Assembly: GCF_014651835.1 (NCBI RefSeq)
Contig: NZ_BMXQ01000001.1
Coordinates: forward strand, 3,012,120-3,076,119
Direction of reading: 5' to 3'
DNA: 64,000 nt
Source of the DNA: Pigmentiphaga litoralis
Lineage (GTDB): Bacteria; Pseudomonadota; Gammaproteobacteria; Burkholderiales; Burkholderiaceae_B
Under the pieces are notes generated by a model that was given only the letters and a program-made list of their open reading frames with translations, was not told the origin of the DNA and ran no database searches. Both the position numbers and the translations under genes were made by a program. Positions 34,841 through 43,934 of this stretch are shown piece after piece; position 1 is the stretch's first letter, and each line of letters begins with the position of its first letter.

Positions 34841-35495
34841 AGCCGATACCTCTCACATTAGTGATTTGCTGGCGTGAGCCAATAGCAAGCAACTTGCGGC
34901 GAATACGATGAAGGGCGACATCAAGCGCGCTCGGAGTGACTGCTTCGCCCAAGCCCCACCCAACCGCTTCCAGCGTGCTGCGGCGTACGACTTCCCCATG
35001 CTTGCGCAGGAGCTGCAACATGATATGCATCTCCGCCGAGGCTAGCGTCACGCTCTCGTCCCCGCAGCACAGGATGCCCGCATCGGGTCGTAGAGTCAGA
35101 TCACCCTGAACGGGGTAGAGAGGACGGCACTCCACCGGGCGGCGCAGCAACGCCCGCACACGCGCGACCAGTTCACCCATGTCGAACGGTTTGGGGAGAT
35201 AGTCATCGGCGCCCGCTTCTAGACCTTCCACGCGGTCATGCAACGCATCTCGCGCTGTCAAGACTAGGCAGGGCAAGCCGATCCCGGCGCGGCGCAAATG
35301 CTGTAGCAAGACAAGCCCGTCACCGTCCGGCAGTCCGCGATCGATTACCAACGCTTGATAAGGCACTCTCTGGATCGCGGTCCGAGCCGCATCAATGCAA
35401 TCAGTCACATCGACGGCGATTCCGGCCGCCGCTAGTCCTTTGCAAACCAGTTGGGCAAGTCGCTCATGGTCCTCGACTAAAAGAATTCGACTCAT
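34809..35495 (-). CDS. OmpR/PhoB-family response regulator
   Basis: The 228-residue protein has a receiver domain (ILLVEDHERLAQ; phosphoacceptor Asp52 in VIDRGLPDGDG; LTARDA; KPFDMGEL) and a winged-helix output domain (TLASAEMHIMLQLLRKHG, SALDVALHRIRRKL, TNVRGIGYVL). ATG at 35495 is chosen because the receiver strand starts at once; there is no obvious ribosome-binding site. It resembles PmrA/QseB regulators. It is the first gene of the two-gene operon with the kinase. Confidence 0.9.
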   Translation of the reverse strand: MSRILLVEDHERLAQLVCKGLAAAGIAVDVTDCIDAARTAIQRVPYQALVIDRGLPDGDGLVLLQHLRRAGIGLPCLVLTARDALHDRVEGLEAGADDYLPKPFDMGELVARVRALLRRPVECRPLYPVQGDLTLRPDAGILCCGDESVTLASAEMHIMLQLLRKHGEVVRRSTLEAVGWGLGEAVTPSALDVALHRIRRKLLAIGSRQQITNVRGIGYVLREAGMAQ

Positions 35496-35791
35496 CGCAG
35501 ACCAAGAAGACAATTGAAAACCGCACAAGTCCGGCTTGAGCTATCAAATAAAAGCCGCAATTGATTTACCGACATCCCTTCCTTCATGAGAGCTTGGGTG
35601 TAACTTACCTAGGAGGCCGCATCGGTCATCTGCCAAACCGAGATAATGCCGCCTCAGAAGTCCGATTGTCTGAGTATTCCTTACTCAACACTTACCGGAC
35701 TGAACACTTACATGTGCAGTGGGTAGTCCGTGACTGGCGAGGATTAGATGCTAAGCGCGTAGTGGATGGACTCGCTTCAGTAGTGTTCAAG

Positions 35792-37078
35792 CTACTTTTC
35801 TAGGCCGACTGCGACTGCGTGATATTGCAGATCGTAGTATTTTTTGGCTTCGGACAGGTACTTTCTTGGCTCGGCATACTCGCTACGCAGTGCCAGGACC
35901 TTCTCTATTCCCTCGATGTCGAGTTGTGCGCGAGGATCAAGTCCATTCTCCGAATTTAACAGGACTTCATATGCCTGTGCGGCCATCGGTATCGTCATGC
36001 TCGGCATATTCTTCCTCAGGATTGCAACTGCCTGCGTCTCATTAGTAGGATTACGTAGCCAAGCGGTAGCGTCCATGTATGCGCGGATATAGCCGGCCAA
36101 CGCGGCCTCATTCTGTTTTGCCCAGTCTCGCCGCGCGGCGCCGACAGAAGCCTGATAATGACCGAGTACATCTTCGGTGTTGGCCAAGACGTTAAATCCC
36201 TTTTGCTGAGCTGCCGCATGCAATGGCGAGATAAGAAGCGTTCCAGCCTGCTTCTTTTCCGTCAGCGCCTCGTAGCGCTCTCGCAGTCCACCGACGCTGA
36301 CAAACTCTACATCGGAGGTTTTCAGACCGCCTTCCTCCAGTACTTTACGCAGCACAAATGCGTAGCCGGTCGTCATAGCATCAACCGAAAGTTGTTTGCC
36401 TTTGAGGTCAGTGACGCTTTTGATCTCCGGTAAGGTCACCAGCCGCAGGAACCCCTGGTTGCTAGCTCCCATAAAGGCGAAAATATCCGGGGTTGCCTGG
36501 GTGGGCGCTTCGCCCTGCCCCTCCATGTAGGCGACGACATTGTCGATACCCGTCATAGCGATGTCGAATTTGCCGTCAATCAAGCCGGTCAGCTGAAACT
36601 TCGAATCAGCGGTTGGGATCAGTGAAACAGCTACTCCGTTGCGGTCGAAGTAGCCGTGCTCCTGCGCTACCCAGATGGGCCAATCATGGGGTGATGGAAA
36701 CGAGATGACTGATAGGGGTGTCATTTTCTTAGGGTGTACGGTTGAAATGCTTTCGGTCGCACCAGAAACCAGCGGGCAGCCCTTCGCCTGGCGCTCCTCT
36801 AAGAGTTGGGCTTCTCTATTTTCTGCCTCATTTTTCACATAGGCCGCATTGAAATAGCGAACACCGATGGCGATGGGGATGATAACTTTCCAGGAGCTAC
36901 GCTTTGCCTGATCAGCATGCTGCTGTGTTGCTTGCGCTTGATCCAACTGACCGGCAATTGACTGACAATCCAGCGACGAGAACCGGGATTCCGGGATTTC
37001 ACTCTTTGGAATACTCGCGCAACCAGTGATCGTTAGAGCAAGCGAAAATGACAACAGCAGTTTGGACACTTTCGACAT
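35792..37078 (-). CDS. Lipoprotein with an extra N-terminal domain fused to an NMT1/SsuA-type binding domain
   Basis: The signal peptide ends in the lipobox ITGC at about residues 17-20, so the protein is probably a membrane-anchored lipoprotein. Residues 21-105 are a small domain with two cysteines (LDCQSIAGQLDQAQ and KGCPLVSG) and a hydrophobic stretch KVIIPIAIGVRYFNAAY. This resembles a separate short outer-membrane lipoprotein. Residues about 115-428 are an NMT1/THI5-like binding domain (WPIWVAQEHGYFDRNGVAV, GKFDIAMTGIDNVVAYMEG, KQLSVDAMTTGYAFVLRK). No ABC permease or ATPase gene is adjacent. The fusion is unusual; transport or sensing of a small molecule is inferred. Confidence 0.72.
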   Translation of the reverse strand: MSKVSKLLLSFSLALTITGCASIPKSEIPESRFSSLDCQSIAGQLDQAQATQQHADQAKRSSWKVIIPIAIGVRYFNAAYVKNEAENREAQLLEERQAKGCPLVSGATESISTVHPKKMTPLSVISFPSPHDWPIWVAQEHGYFDRNGVAVSLIPTADSKFQLTGLIDGKFDIAMTGIDNVVAYMEGQGEAPTQATPDIFAFMGASNQGFLRLVTLPEIKSVTDLKGKQLSVDAMTTGYAFVLRKVLEEGGLKTSDVEFVSVGGLRERYEALTEKKQAGTLLISPLHAAAQQKGFNVLANTEDVLGHYQASVGAARRDWAKQNEAALAGYIRAYMDATAWLRNPTNETQAVAILRKNMPSMTIPMAAQAYEVLLNSENGLDPRAQLDIEGIEKVLALRSEYAEPRKYLSEAKKYYDLQYHAVAVGLEK

Positions 37079-38302
37079 AATTTTTCCATTTTAGGAGTTG
37101 ATTCACAGGCCAAGCGGCGTTTGGCATTGCTGTGGGCAACGAGTGTTTTCGCGCATCAAGGATGGGCAGGCCCGGAATAGCGGCGTGCGCGTTATTCTGA
37201 ATCTAGTAGGCATGGCCCCTGTAGCATCGAACTCGGCCCGCTCCCATTCCTTGCGGGCCATGCAGCAAGCTGTTCGAGGCGCGCTAGGCGGTGGCGTGGT
37301 ACCTCCCCATTACCACGGAGTGCAGCAGTGATGGAAATTTATCGCGGCAGCGATACTAGTAGCTATTCCGCGCGGAATGCGGTGATGTTGGTCGGGCAGG
37401 TGGGATAGGTGTAATGTCTCCGCCCGCTGAGGAACGTCACTGTATGGCAAGGTGTCTTTCCCGATCCTTACGGATGGCGCTTACTTTTCCGGCCACCGTC
37501 TTCGTGCCTCCACAGAAAGCGCTATGTGCGAATCCTCCAGAGTTCAGACCCACATCTGAATCGCGTCGGCTTTCCTAGACTCTTGCAAGTGCTGGTGGAC
37601 TTCGCATACTCGCCCGCCATCTAGTCTGAAGACAAGCCAGCGTACTGCCACAGGTATGCAGATCTCCGTAATAACGTCTGTGGGCACCCGCAGCGCGGAG
37701 CGCATACCGTCAGAGAGAATAAGCAGCGCGTGCACTACAAACGTGTCGGAACGTCGCAACGGGACGAGGACAATGCGCATCAGCACGGCTAGGGTTCTCT
37801 GATCTTTGGAACATGTTGAGACGTCCCTCCGGATGCAGGGATTGCTACAGAAGCAAGAACCGGCGCGCCTATGTCGCATGGCGGGAAAGCGACATCTGTC
37901 TTCCACTTGGTACCTGCAGGCAAAACCGATGCCATCGGCATCGGCCGAGTTCTAGTCGGCGGAATCGTTTGCTCGCTGTTTCGATACATCGCTGTAGCGC
38001 GCAAATAGCTGCGGTGACTTCTATCAAGGTGGATAGACAACGGCCATGCATCACGGTGGTTCCAAATCAGACTCAATATCTGAGTCCCGTGCGCTGCTCG
38101 AAGGGCAATTCCACGACCGGTCATCCCGTCGTCGTCGGTAAGCTGACCGCGGCTGCTTCGGTCCAGCCGCGCGGGCGGGTTTCCGTGCCCATCTCAATGC
38201 CCGGAGCTAGACCGCCGTCTTGGACTTCCTTTCTCGGGCTGAGCCGGCGAGAGACCCGATGATCGCGCCTGCAGCTTGGTGGGTGACCTGCCTGTACAAA
38301 GC
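37079..38302. other. Decayed region without an intact gene
   Basis: Frames are short and broken on both strands. On the minus strand near 37550-37750 a frame reading VVHALLILSDGMRS and WLVFRLDGGRVCEVHQHL faintly resembles the second half of a SnoaL/NTF2-like fold, but I do not claim it. The base composition and many stops suggest old, eroding catabolic DNA. Confidence 0.4.
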
Positions 38303-38960
38303 CTATCGCGCCACTCCACTTGCCGCGCTTTCGCTGTCGTGTCGCGGAGCGTGAAATCCCGAGACCAACAAAGCAGTCATCTGGCGAATGCAGGCCTTTG
38401 GCCTGACGGTGCTTTTCGCGATACCGAAGACCAACGGCCGCCTGGTCATCCGCTGCGGCCCGTTCATCGCATACATCAGCGGGCCAACAAACATGTTATA
38501 GCGCCACAGCAGATCGTCCGAGGGAAGCCCTCGCAGGCACATCTGCAGCGCAAGCACAAACCGCCTGCGCACCGGGTAGTAGTCGGCCTTGAGGAAGTCC
38601 TTCTCGCCGGGAATGGAGTACACACGGGCGAGGAATTGAGTCAGAACGAGCGATGAATGCTCGCCGGGTTCGTTGTCGGCCGGCGCTCGACGCAATTCCC
38701 CGGATCACTGGTCCCGGATCACCCCTGCAGCAGTTGCTCCTGCGGACCGGCAATGGCGGTATCCAGCAGTCGCAACCGCTCCTCATTGAGGGGCTTCACA
38801 CGTCGTTGGAACATCTCTTCCAGCAACCGTCGCTTGCTGAATGAGCGCCCCCATTGCCGCCGGACCCTTATGCAGCGTTTCGGCCGCGACTGATCTGTTC
38901 CAGGATTTGAACGGCCAATCAACAGACGTGACTCGTTGCTCATTTGCGTGATAAGTCACC
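38303..38960 (-). pseudogene. TetR-family regulator pseudogene
   Basis: The minus strand gives TetR pieces in order but in changing frames. First is FKSWNRSVAAETLHKG (end of the helix-turn-helix, compare YHFGSKDALVAE). Then FQRRVKPLNEERLRLLDTA appears in a second frame. Last come LVLTQFLARVYSIPGE and LLWRYNMFVGPLMYAMNG, which is a typical TetR C-terminal domain. At least two frameshifts separate them and the first helices are not recognisable. The intact ancestor may have regulated the second catabolic cluster. Confidence 0.65.
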
Positions 38961-39333
38961 TCAATAGACAGCATTGGACAGCCACCAACTGCGGTAGGTT
39001 GCAGTGGGACGACCCACCGGTACTCACGCGCTCCACACGCCTATTGCAGACTTCATCGACCTGCCGCTTGCCAAACCGGACGGTGCGCCATTCAGCCACG
39101 CCCGCTGGGCAAATAAGGCAGCCACATTCGCTGCTAATGCTGCCCCCCTGCACCAAGCTTCAAAACGTCTTAGGGCGACCAAGCACCGTATTGACCTTGC
39201 TGGTAGCAGCGCGCCTGCGTTTTTTTCATGCCGATCGGCAGCAGTGCGCATCTCGATAGCTAGGGCCTGCCGACTTGAGCGACGTCTTGTCTCCCATCAG
39301 TGGTCTCAGCCGACCGACTCTTTGGCTGCGGGC
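38961..39333. other. Gap without a recognisable gene
   Basis: The stretch runs from the relic TetR N-terminus to the stop of the NTF2-like gene. No frame matches a family I know and no strong promoter or dyad stands out. Confidence 0.4.
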
Positions 39334-39813
39334 CTAGCGGGGAGCGCCAGCCACCGGCTCAAGGTAGCGATAGCTGATACGCCAAATACCCTCCTCCTTA
39401 ACATATCGCTCCGCGCAGTCCGCCAGAACAAGTGGCGTCACGCCGACAGTCGTGCAATCGTCTTCTAAGTAAAGCGACACAATGGAGATTGCGCAAGCGC
39501 TGTTTGAATCAACAAGCCTGAAGAGATAGTTGCTTGCCACGTGACGCGTCTTTCTCTCTTTGTTTGACTCCCGCGTCTCGGCCGCCGCTTTTCTCCCCTC
39601 GAAATCCATCTCAACCCCATCGACCACCCCTAAAAAGGACTGGGCATAGAATTTCAATATGCGCTTCGCGACGCCAAAATCAGTATAAGCAAAACCTGCG
39701 TAATGAAGATTCTGGCACAACCATCTCGCTGCGATTTCATCACTCGTTGGCAGTCGGGATAGTACTTCGTCTTCGAGCACACTATCGCGAATGAGTACAA
39801 AATCAGCGTTCAT
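39334..39813 (-). CDS. NTF2/SnoaL-like protein, possible oxygenase accessory subunit
   Basis: The 159-residue protein has the NTF2-like layout: an N-terminal helix region (LPTSDEIAARWLCQNLHYA), then FYAQSFLGVVDGVEMDF, and C-terminal strands (ISIVSLYLEDD, EEGIWRISYRYLEPV). Beta subunits of ring-hydroxylating dioxygenases and many small isomerases or hydrolases share this fold. It is the last gene of a six-gene minus-strand operon from 43848, with a 4-base overlap with the FAH gene. No alpha oxygenase accompanies it, so a stand-alone enzymatic role is equally possible. Confidence 0.72.
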   Translation of the reverse strand: MNADFVLIRDSVLEDEVLSRLPTSDEIAARWLCQNLHYAGFAYTDFGVAKRILKFYAQSFLGVVDGVEMDFEGRKAAAETRESNKERKTRHVASNYLFRLVDSNSACAISIVSLYLEDDCTTVGVTPLVLADCAERYVKEEGIWRISYRYLEPVAGAPR

Positions 39814-40820
39814 TTAAGTCTCCATAGAGCTTCTTCTGCACGCCCCTCAACTGCACCACTCGGCGCGGCGACCCGATTTCGTAGAATACCGACCCCTTCA
39901 ACCTCGACTTCTATAACGTCACCACCTTTCATGAAGCATGGCGGGACCGCTGCAAATCCGACGCCAGCAGGCGACCCTGTTGTGATCACGTCACCTGGCA
40001 GAAATCGGTGCCACTGGGAAAAATAAGATACGGTTTCAGCCACACGGAACAATAAGTCACGCGTGTTTGCGGACTGCTTTGTTTTTCCGTTCAGGCGAGT
40101 TGTAATGGTTAAGCCGTTATCCAAATCAAGCTCATCCTTTGTGACAAGGAACGGACCGATAGGGCAAAATGTCGGGAATTGTTTGCCAAGATGGTTAAGC
40201 CCCGCGCGCCGGGCGATTTCCATTGGAGTTCCGTCTGCGCTAAGTAAGCCGCGCACCCAATCTCTCGCAGACACGTCGTTTACAATGGTGTATCCAGCAA
40301 CGTAATCCAAAGCTGTAACCGCGGATACGTCGTGGCATGGGCGCCCGATGACACATGCAAATTCGCCTTCCCAATCAACCATGTCAGGCGCGACGTTCGG
40401 AAGTTGGATAGCATCCCCGGATCCGATTACCGCATGACTGCTTTTTATAAAGCCTGTAGGGGTCTCGGGTTCTTTGACTTTCATTTCCAAAGCGTGGCTG
40501 CGATAAGCTCCGCCACTCATAAGAATGACCCCAGGATCGACGATCGGTGGCGCGAAGCAAATGTCCGACACTTTAAGCAAAACGTGACGTTGCTTCGCTA
40601 ATTCCATCTCTTTCGGCGCCATCTGCATAACCTGATGGGTAATAGACCTAATCGAATCCAGGGCGCCGTCCCCTTGCTCCAACATGGCTTTGATCGAATG
40701 CGGAGTGGCCTCGCCGATTGAATAGACGTCGTGCCACCGGTTCAGTGCGACGAGCCAAGTGTCGTCAATCATCACCCCAGGCTCAGTACCGCCGTCTAAC
40801 AGGAAGGTAAGGAGCTTCAT
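39810..40820 (-). CDS. Fumarylacetoacetate hydrolase (FAH) family protein
   Basis: The 336-residue protein shows the FAH core. The metal-binding segments are VDWEGEFACVIG and TIVNDVSARDWVRG, and FLPGDVITTGSPAGVGF closes the active site. The N-terminal domain (MKLLTFLLDGGTEPGVMID) is the usual one for this family. It overlaps both neighbours by 4 bases, so it is translated as part of the operon. It probably hydrolyses or hydrates a ring-fission product. It differs clearly from the FAH protein at 20790, so the two clusters are not simple duplicates. Confidence 0.87.
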   Translation of the reverse strand: MKLLTFLLDGGTEPGVMIDDTWLVALNRWHDVYSIGEATPHSIKAMLEQGDGALDSIRSITHQVMQMAPKEMELAKQRHVLLKVSDICFAPPIVDPGVILMSGGAYRSHALEMKVKEPETPTGFIKSSHAVIGSGDAIQLPNVAPDMVDWEGEFACVIGRPCHDVSAVTALDYVAGYTIVNDVSARDWVRGLLSADGTPMEIARRAGLNHLGKQFPTFCPIGPFLVTKDELDLDNGLTITTRLNGKTKQSANTRDLLFRVAETVSYFSQWHRFLPGDVITTGSPAGVGFAAVPPCFMKGGDVIEVEVEGVGILRNRVAAPSGAVEGRAEEALWRLK

Positions 40821-41278
40821 AGGTCGGCACCATTGTCAAAGAAGTTGTTAAGCCAGTCTCGTTGGCGATTGCTGATACCCCACCAATTACCATCCTGATC
40901 CTGGATGGAGAACCACGGAAAGCCATCTTGATCGGTAACTGCACTTACATGACGGAATTTGCCCAAGGTGAGCGCATCGGCAGCAGCTTCGTATGCGGCG
41001 CTGAAATCTGATTCGGATTCGACGGATAGTTCCCAGCGATTTTCTACACCTTGTGCTTGAAAGTCGGGGCCTGCGTCCACGCAGGCGATGAACTGGCCTG
41101 GGTCACCACGCCATGTAGTGTAGGACGGCTGCGAGTGCCGCAATGTCTGCAAACCGAGAAAATCCCGCAATAACCCTCTTGAGGAAATAATGTCGGAGCA
41201 CTCGAGAGTCCCATGCGACAGCCCTTCGCTAACGTCCGTTGGGAAAGGATTTCGTAGCTTTACGTTATCCATATTCAA
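40817..41278 (-). CDS. Small VOC-superfamily protein
   Basis: The 153-residue single-module protein fits the glyoxalase/extradiol fold: GLSHGTLECSDIISSRGLLRD at the start, the strand GQFIACVDAG, and WFSIQDQDGNWWGISN at the end. His in SHGTLEC could be a metal ligand, but the usual C-terminal Glu is not obvious, since the last motif reads NWWGIS. It overlaps the next VOC gene by 4 bases. The two may work as a pair, like the split halves of a two-domain dioxygenase; this is inference. Confidence 0.7.
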   Translation of the reverse strand: MNMDNVKLRNPFPTDVSEGLSHGTLECSDIISSRGLLRDFLGLQTLRHSQPSYTTWRGDPGQFIACVDAGPDFQAQGVENRWELSVESESDFSAAYEAAADALTLGKFRHVSAVTDQDGFPWFSIQDQDGNWWGISNRQRDWLNNFFDNGADL

Positions 41279-41802
41279 TCCTTTCCTTGTCGATCAAAGG
41301 CAGGATCAACAAAGTCGCCGACCACGAACTTCGTGGCCTTTCTGCTCTGCGGTACAAATTGGAACTCCCACCAATTCGTGTCAAGATCTTGCAGATAGAA
41401 TGCGTATGAGCCGTGCTGGAATTGCGGCTGAAAAATCTGTCTTATGCCGTAATCGGCTTGAAATGTCTGAACGCGATTGTGCATAGCTTCAACGGACGCC
41501 TTCGAGACGAGGTCGATACCCCAATGATGGAGCACCCGCTGAGGACGTTCGATTTCCGCCCGCTTTCGAACGTCAAGTAACCACGATGGGTTACCTTTAC
41601 GGGGACCTACGATCGAAGCGCCGTCGCGCGCTAGCATCCTTTCGTTGGAAACGCGCACACACTCTAAACCGAGCATATCTTCATAGAAACGTTGAGTGGC
41701 GTCGAGATCAGTCGACGCTACCAAGCCGCATACGATTGAACTTGTTTTGATGTGGGGGCTTTCAGATCGGTACGGAAGTTTATGGAAGTCAATTTCGTTC
41801 AT
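41275..41802 (-). CDS. VOC-superfamily protein
   Basis: The 175-residue protein has a VOC module: SSIVCGLVASTDLDATQRFYEDML, then LHHWGIDLVSKASVEAM and FYLQDLDTNWWEFQF, where the final Glu is the expected metal ligand. The middle His (LHHWG) is also present, while the first position reads Cys-Gly and not His. It is immediately downstream of the reductase gene and overlaps the smaller VOC gene. Dioxygenase, isomerase or binding functions are all possible. Confidence 0.74.
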   Translation of the reverse strand: MNEIDFHKLPYRSESPHIKTSSIVCGLVASTDLDATQRFYEDMLGLECVRVSNERMLARDGASIVGPRKGNPSWLLDVRKRAEIERPQRVLHHWGIDLVSKASVEAMHNRVQTFQADYGIRQIFQPQFQHGSYAFYLQDLDTNWWEFQFVPQSRKATKFVVGDFVDPAFDRQGKD

Positions 41803-41813
41803 TTTTAGCCACC

Positions 41814-42785
41814 TTATCGATCAATTACCAGCCGCTCGCCGCTCTGTGCCCGCGAACAGCACGTTTGTATTCGATTTACCCTATCTGCTGGGGTTAGGAC
41901 GGTATCTCGGTGATCTGCATTGCCTGCCAAGAGAGGAACTACGCAAGTTCCGCAATATCCTGAGGCACATGCGGAGGGGATGCGGATACCCTCTCCGGTT
42001 AAGACTTCCAAAAGAGTGGCGTCGGCAGGCACATTCAGCACCCTTCCCGACCTTGCAAGCATTACCTGGAAGCTTTCGGCGGGTTGTGCGATCTTTCTGG
42101 TTCCACCCCGCCGATTAACAAACAACTCATATCGCACCGCGTCTACCGGCCAGGAAACACAGTGATTCCGCACTGCGGTGACCATGCCGCTAGGACCACA
42201 AACGTACAATTTCTTGCCCACGGCATAATTACCAACCAATTGGTCCAGGCGAGGTCGACCCAGACCCGTTGCACGGGTGGGATGAACCACTGCGTTGGCT
42301 CCCACTTCATCCATCACTTCGTCAAGAAAAGACATCTCATTGATCGACTTTGCGATGTAATGAAGCGTGAAGCGGCAGTTCAACGCCTTCAGTTTTCTAG
42401 CCATCGACAATAAGGGGGTGATCCCGATGCCTGCGGCAACGAGGATTGACTCCGATGCTGAGATATCCAGCGGAAAGCTGTTCCGCGGTGTTCCAACCTC
42501 TATTTGGTCTCCAACTTCTACAAAGTCATGTAAGTACTGCGAGCCGGATGTGCTCCCTAAGCGAAGTTGGACCGCGATCACATACCTGTTACGTTCATCA
42601 CTTCGATTAACGAGGGAATAGGCGCGGCAAGTGCCGTTGCCGGTTACCACTTCCACATGTGCTCCAGGCTCAAATGGCGGCAACTCGAGTCCATTAGGAC
42701 TTCGTAGTTCGAACTCCTTCACAAAAGCCGGCCGCTGTCGAATCGACTTCACAACCAAGCTCAGGCACTCATCTTCAATGTTCAT
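41814..42785 (-). CDS. Phthalate-dioxygenase-reductase/VanB-type oxidoreductase
   Basis: The 323-residue protein has three modules in the PDR order: a flavin domain (FEPGAHVEVV, CRAYSLVN), an NAD domain (ILVAAGIGITPLLSMARKL, LYVCGPSGMV) and a C-terminal plant-type [2Fe-2S] ferredoxin (ACASGYCGTC and a later Cys in IQTCCSRA). It passes electrons from NADH to a Rieske oxygenase. ATG at 42785 is chosen over the TTG a few codons upstream. No oxygenase alpha gene is in this operon; the Rieske oxygenase at 15570-16835 is a plausible partner 25 kb away. Confidence 0.88.
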   Translation of the reverse strand: MNIEDECLSLVVKSIRQRPAFVKEFELRSPNGLELPPFEPGAHVEVVTGNGTCRAYSLVNRSDERNRYVIAVQLRLGSTSGSQYLHDFVEVGDQIEVGTPRNSFPLDISASESILVAAGIGITPLLSMARKLKALNCRFTLHYIAKSINEMSFLDEVMDEVGANAVVHPTRATGLGRPRLDQLVGNYAVGKKLYVCGPSGMVTAVRNHCVSWPVDAVRYELFVNRRGGTRKIAQPAESFQVMLARSGRVLNVPADATLLEVLTGEGIRIPSACASGYCGTCVVPLLAGNADHRDTVLTPADRVNRIQTCCSRAQSGERLVIDR

Positions 42786-42855
42786 TTCAGTCACACATTT
42801 CAAGTTGGCAGGTTCGGCAAAGGACCAGTGTCGATAGGTGCGAAACGAGGCCAGC

Positions 42856-43848
42856 TCATTGCATTTCGAGTTTCTCAGCTGAGACTACCGCGCCATATCG
42901 CTGCGCCTCATCAGCCACAAACTGGTTTAATGTTTTCACGTCCTGCTTACCGCCCCCTTTCATACCCAATTGCTCAATCCTCGTCTTAACCTCGGGCAAC
43001 TCGAACACCCGCATTACATCCGCCCTTATTTTCTGGACTATTGCCGGGGGTACAGTGGATCGTGTGACCAGCATCGCCCACGCTGTGACGGTGAAATCTG
43101 GAATGCCTGATGCCTCGGAGAGCGTCGGCACTTCGCGAAAATGCTGCGATCGCTCGTCCGCGGCTAGCGCCACAGTTGTCATACGATCTTTATATGCATC
43201 GATCGTTGCCATCGATCCAGCCATTAGGTCCAGTCGCCCGGCTGCGATTCCTGTATATACCTCGGACGTCTTTTTGTAAGGAACCTCAAGCATATTGATA
43301 CCCAATCTGAGCTTAAGCAGACCAATGGCCATCGAGTTAGGAGCACCCTTGCCCGACGTTCCATAGGTAAGTTTCCCCGGCTGTGCTTTGGCGGCTTTTA
43401 CAAGGTCCTCAAGGGTCTGAATTGATCCCGACCGAGGGACAAAAAACCCCCACGGTGTAGTTAGTAGGTCGGTGACGATCGTGAAGTCTTTAGTTGGGTT
43501 GTAAGGCAGCGTCCGATAAAGGTGAGGATTGATTGCCAAGGTTCCCACATCGCCCAGTACTAAGTGATAACCGTCGGCTGGAGAGTTCTTCGCCTCTTGC
43601 ATCGCAACGATGCCGCTTGCACCTGGTTTGTTGTCCACCGTAACTGCGTGACCCCAGATTTTTCCGAGCTGCTCTGCCACAATCCGAGCAACGATATCAG
43701 CGCCGTTTCCTGGCACATAAGGGACGATGAGTCGTACAGTTCGAGTCGGGAACTCTTGCGCGAACGAGGCGGAACAGGTCAACAGGCATGCTGCAATCGC
43801 CGTGATGCAACGCCGGCTTGCACTAGCTAAAACTTTGGGCATCATCAT
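42856..43848 (-). CDS. Bug/TctC-family periplasmic solute receptor
   Basis: This 330-residue receptor starts with three ATGs; the first at 43848 follows GGTGGAGA. The signal peptide ends CSASFAQ and is followed by FPTRTVRLIVPYVPGNGADI, VDNKPGASGIVAMQEA, YGTSGKGAPNSMAIGLL and EVPYKKTSEVYTGIAAG. It is the first gene of the minus-strand catabolic operon and divergent from a LysR gene, a common Bug arrangement. The ligand is likely the acid handled by the enzymes downstream. Confidence 0.9.
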   Translation of the reverse strand: MMMPKVLASASRRCITAIAACLLTCSASFAQEFPTRTVRLIVPYVPGNGADIVARIVAEQLGKIWGHAVTVDNKPGASGIVAMQEAKNSPADGYHLVLGDVGTLAINPHLYRTLPYNPTKDFTIVTDLLTTPWGFFVPRSGSIQTLEDLVKAAKAQPGKLTYGTSGKGAPNSMAIGLLKLRLGINMLEVPYKKTSEVYTGIAAGRLDLMAGSMATIDAYKDRMTTVALAADERSQHFREVPTLSEASGIPDFTVTAWAMLVTRSTVPPAIVQKIRADVMRVFELPEVKTRIEQLGMKGGGKQDVKTLNQFVADEAQRYGAVVSAEKLEMQ

Positions 43849-43934
43849 GTCTCCACCTTCTAAGTTATTCATCTACTCTAGGTTTGACGGTCGCATTAGT
43901 CCAATCACTGGTGGCTATTCCGGGAATAAGCGTC

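Noticed and set aside
43916-43928. TATTCC-G-GGAATA as a LysR operator before the gene at 43935
   Set aside because: It is so close to the start codon that it overlaps the ribosome-binding region, and it does not have the usual LysR spacing.
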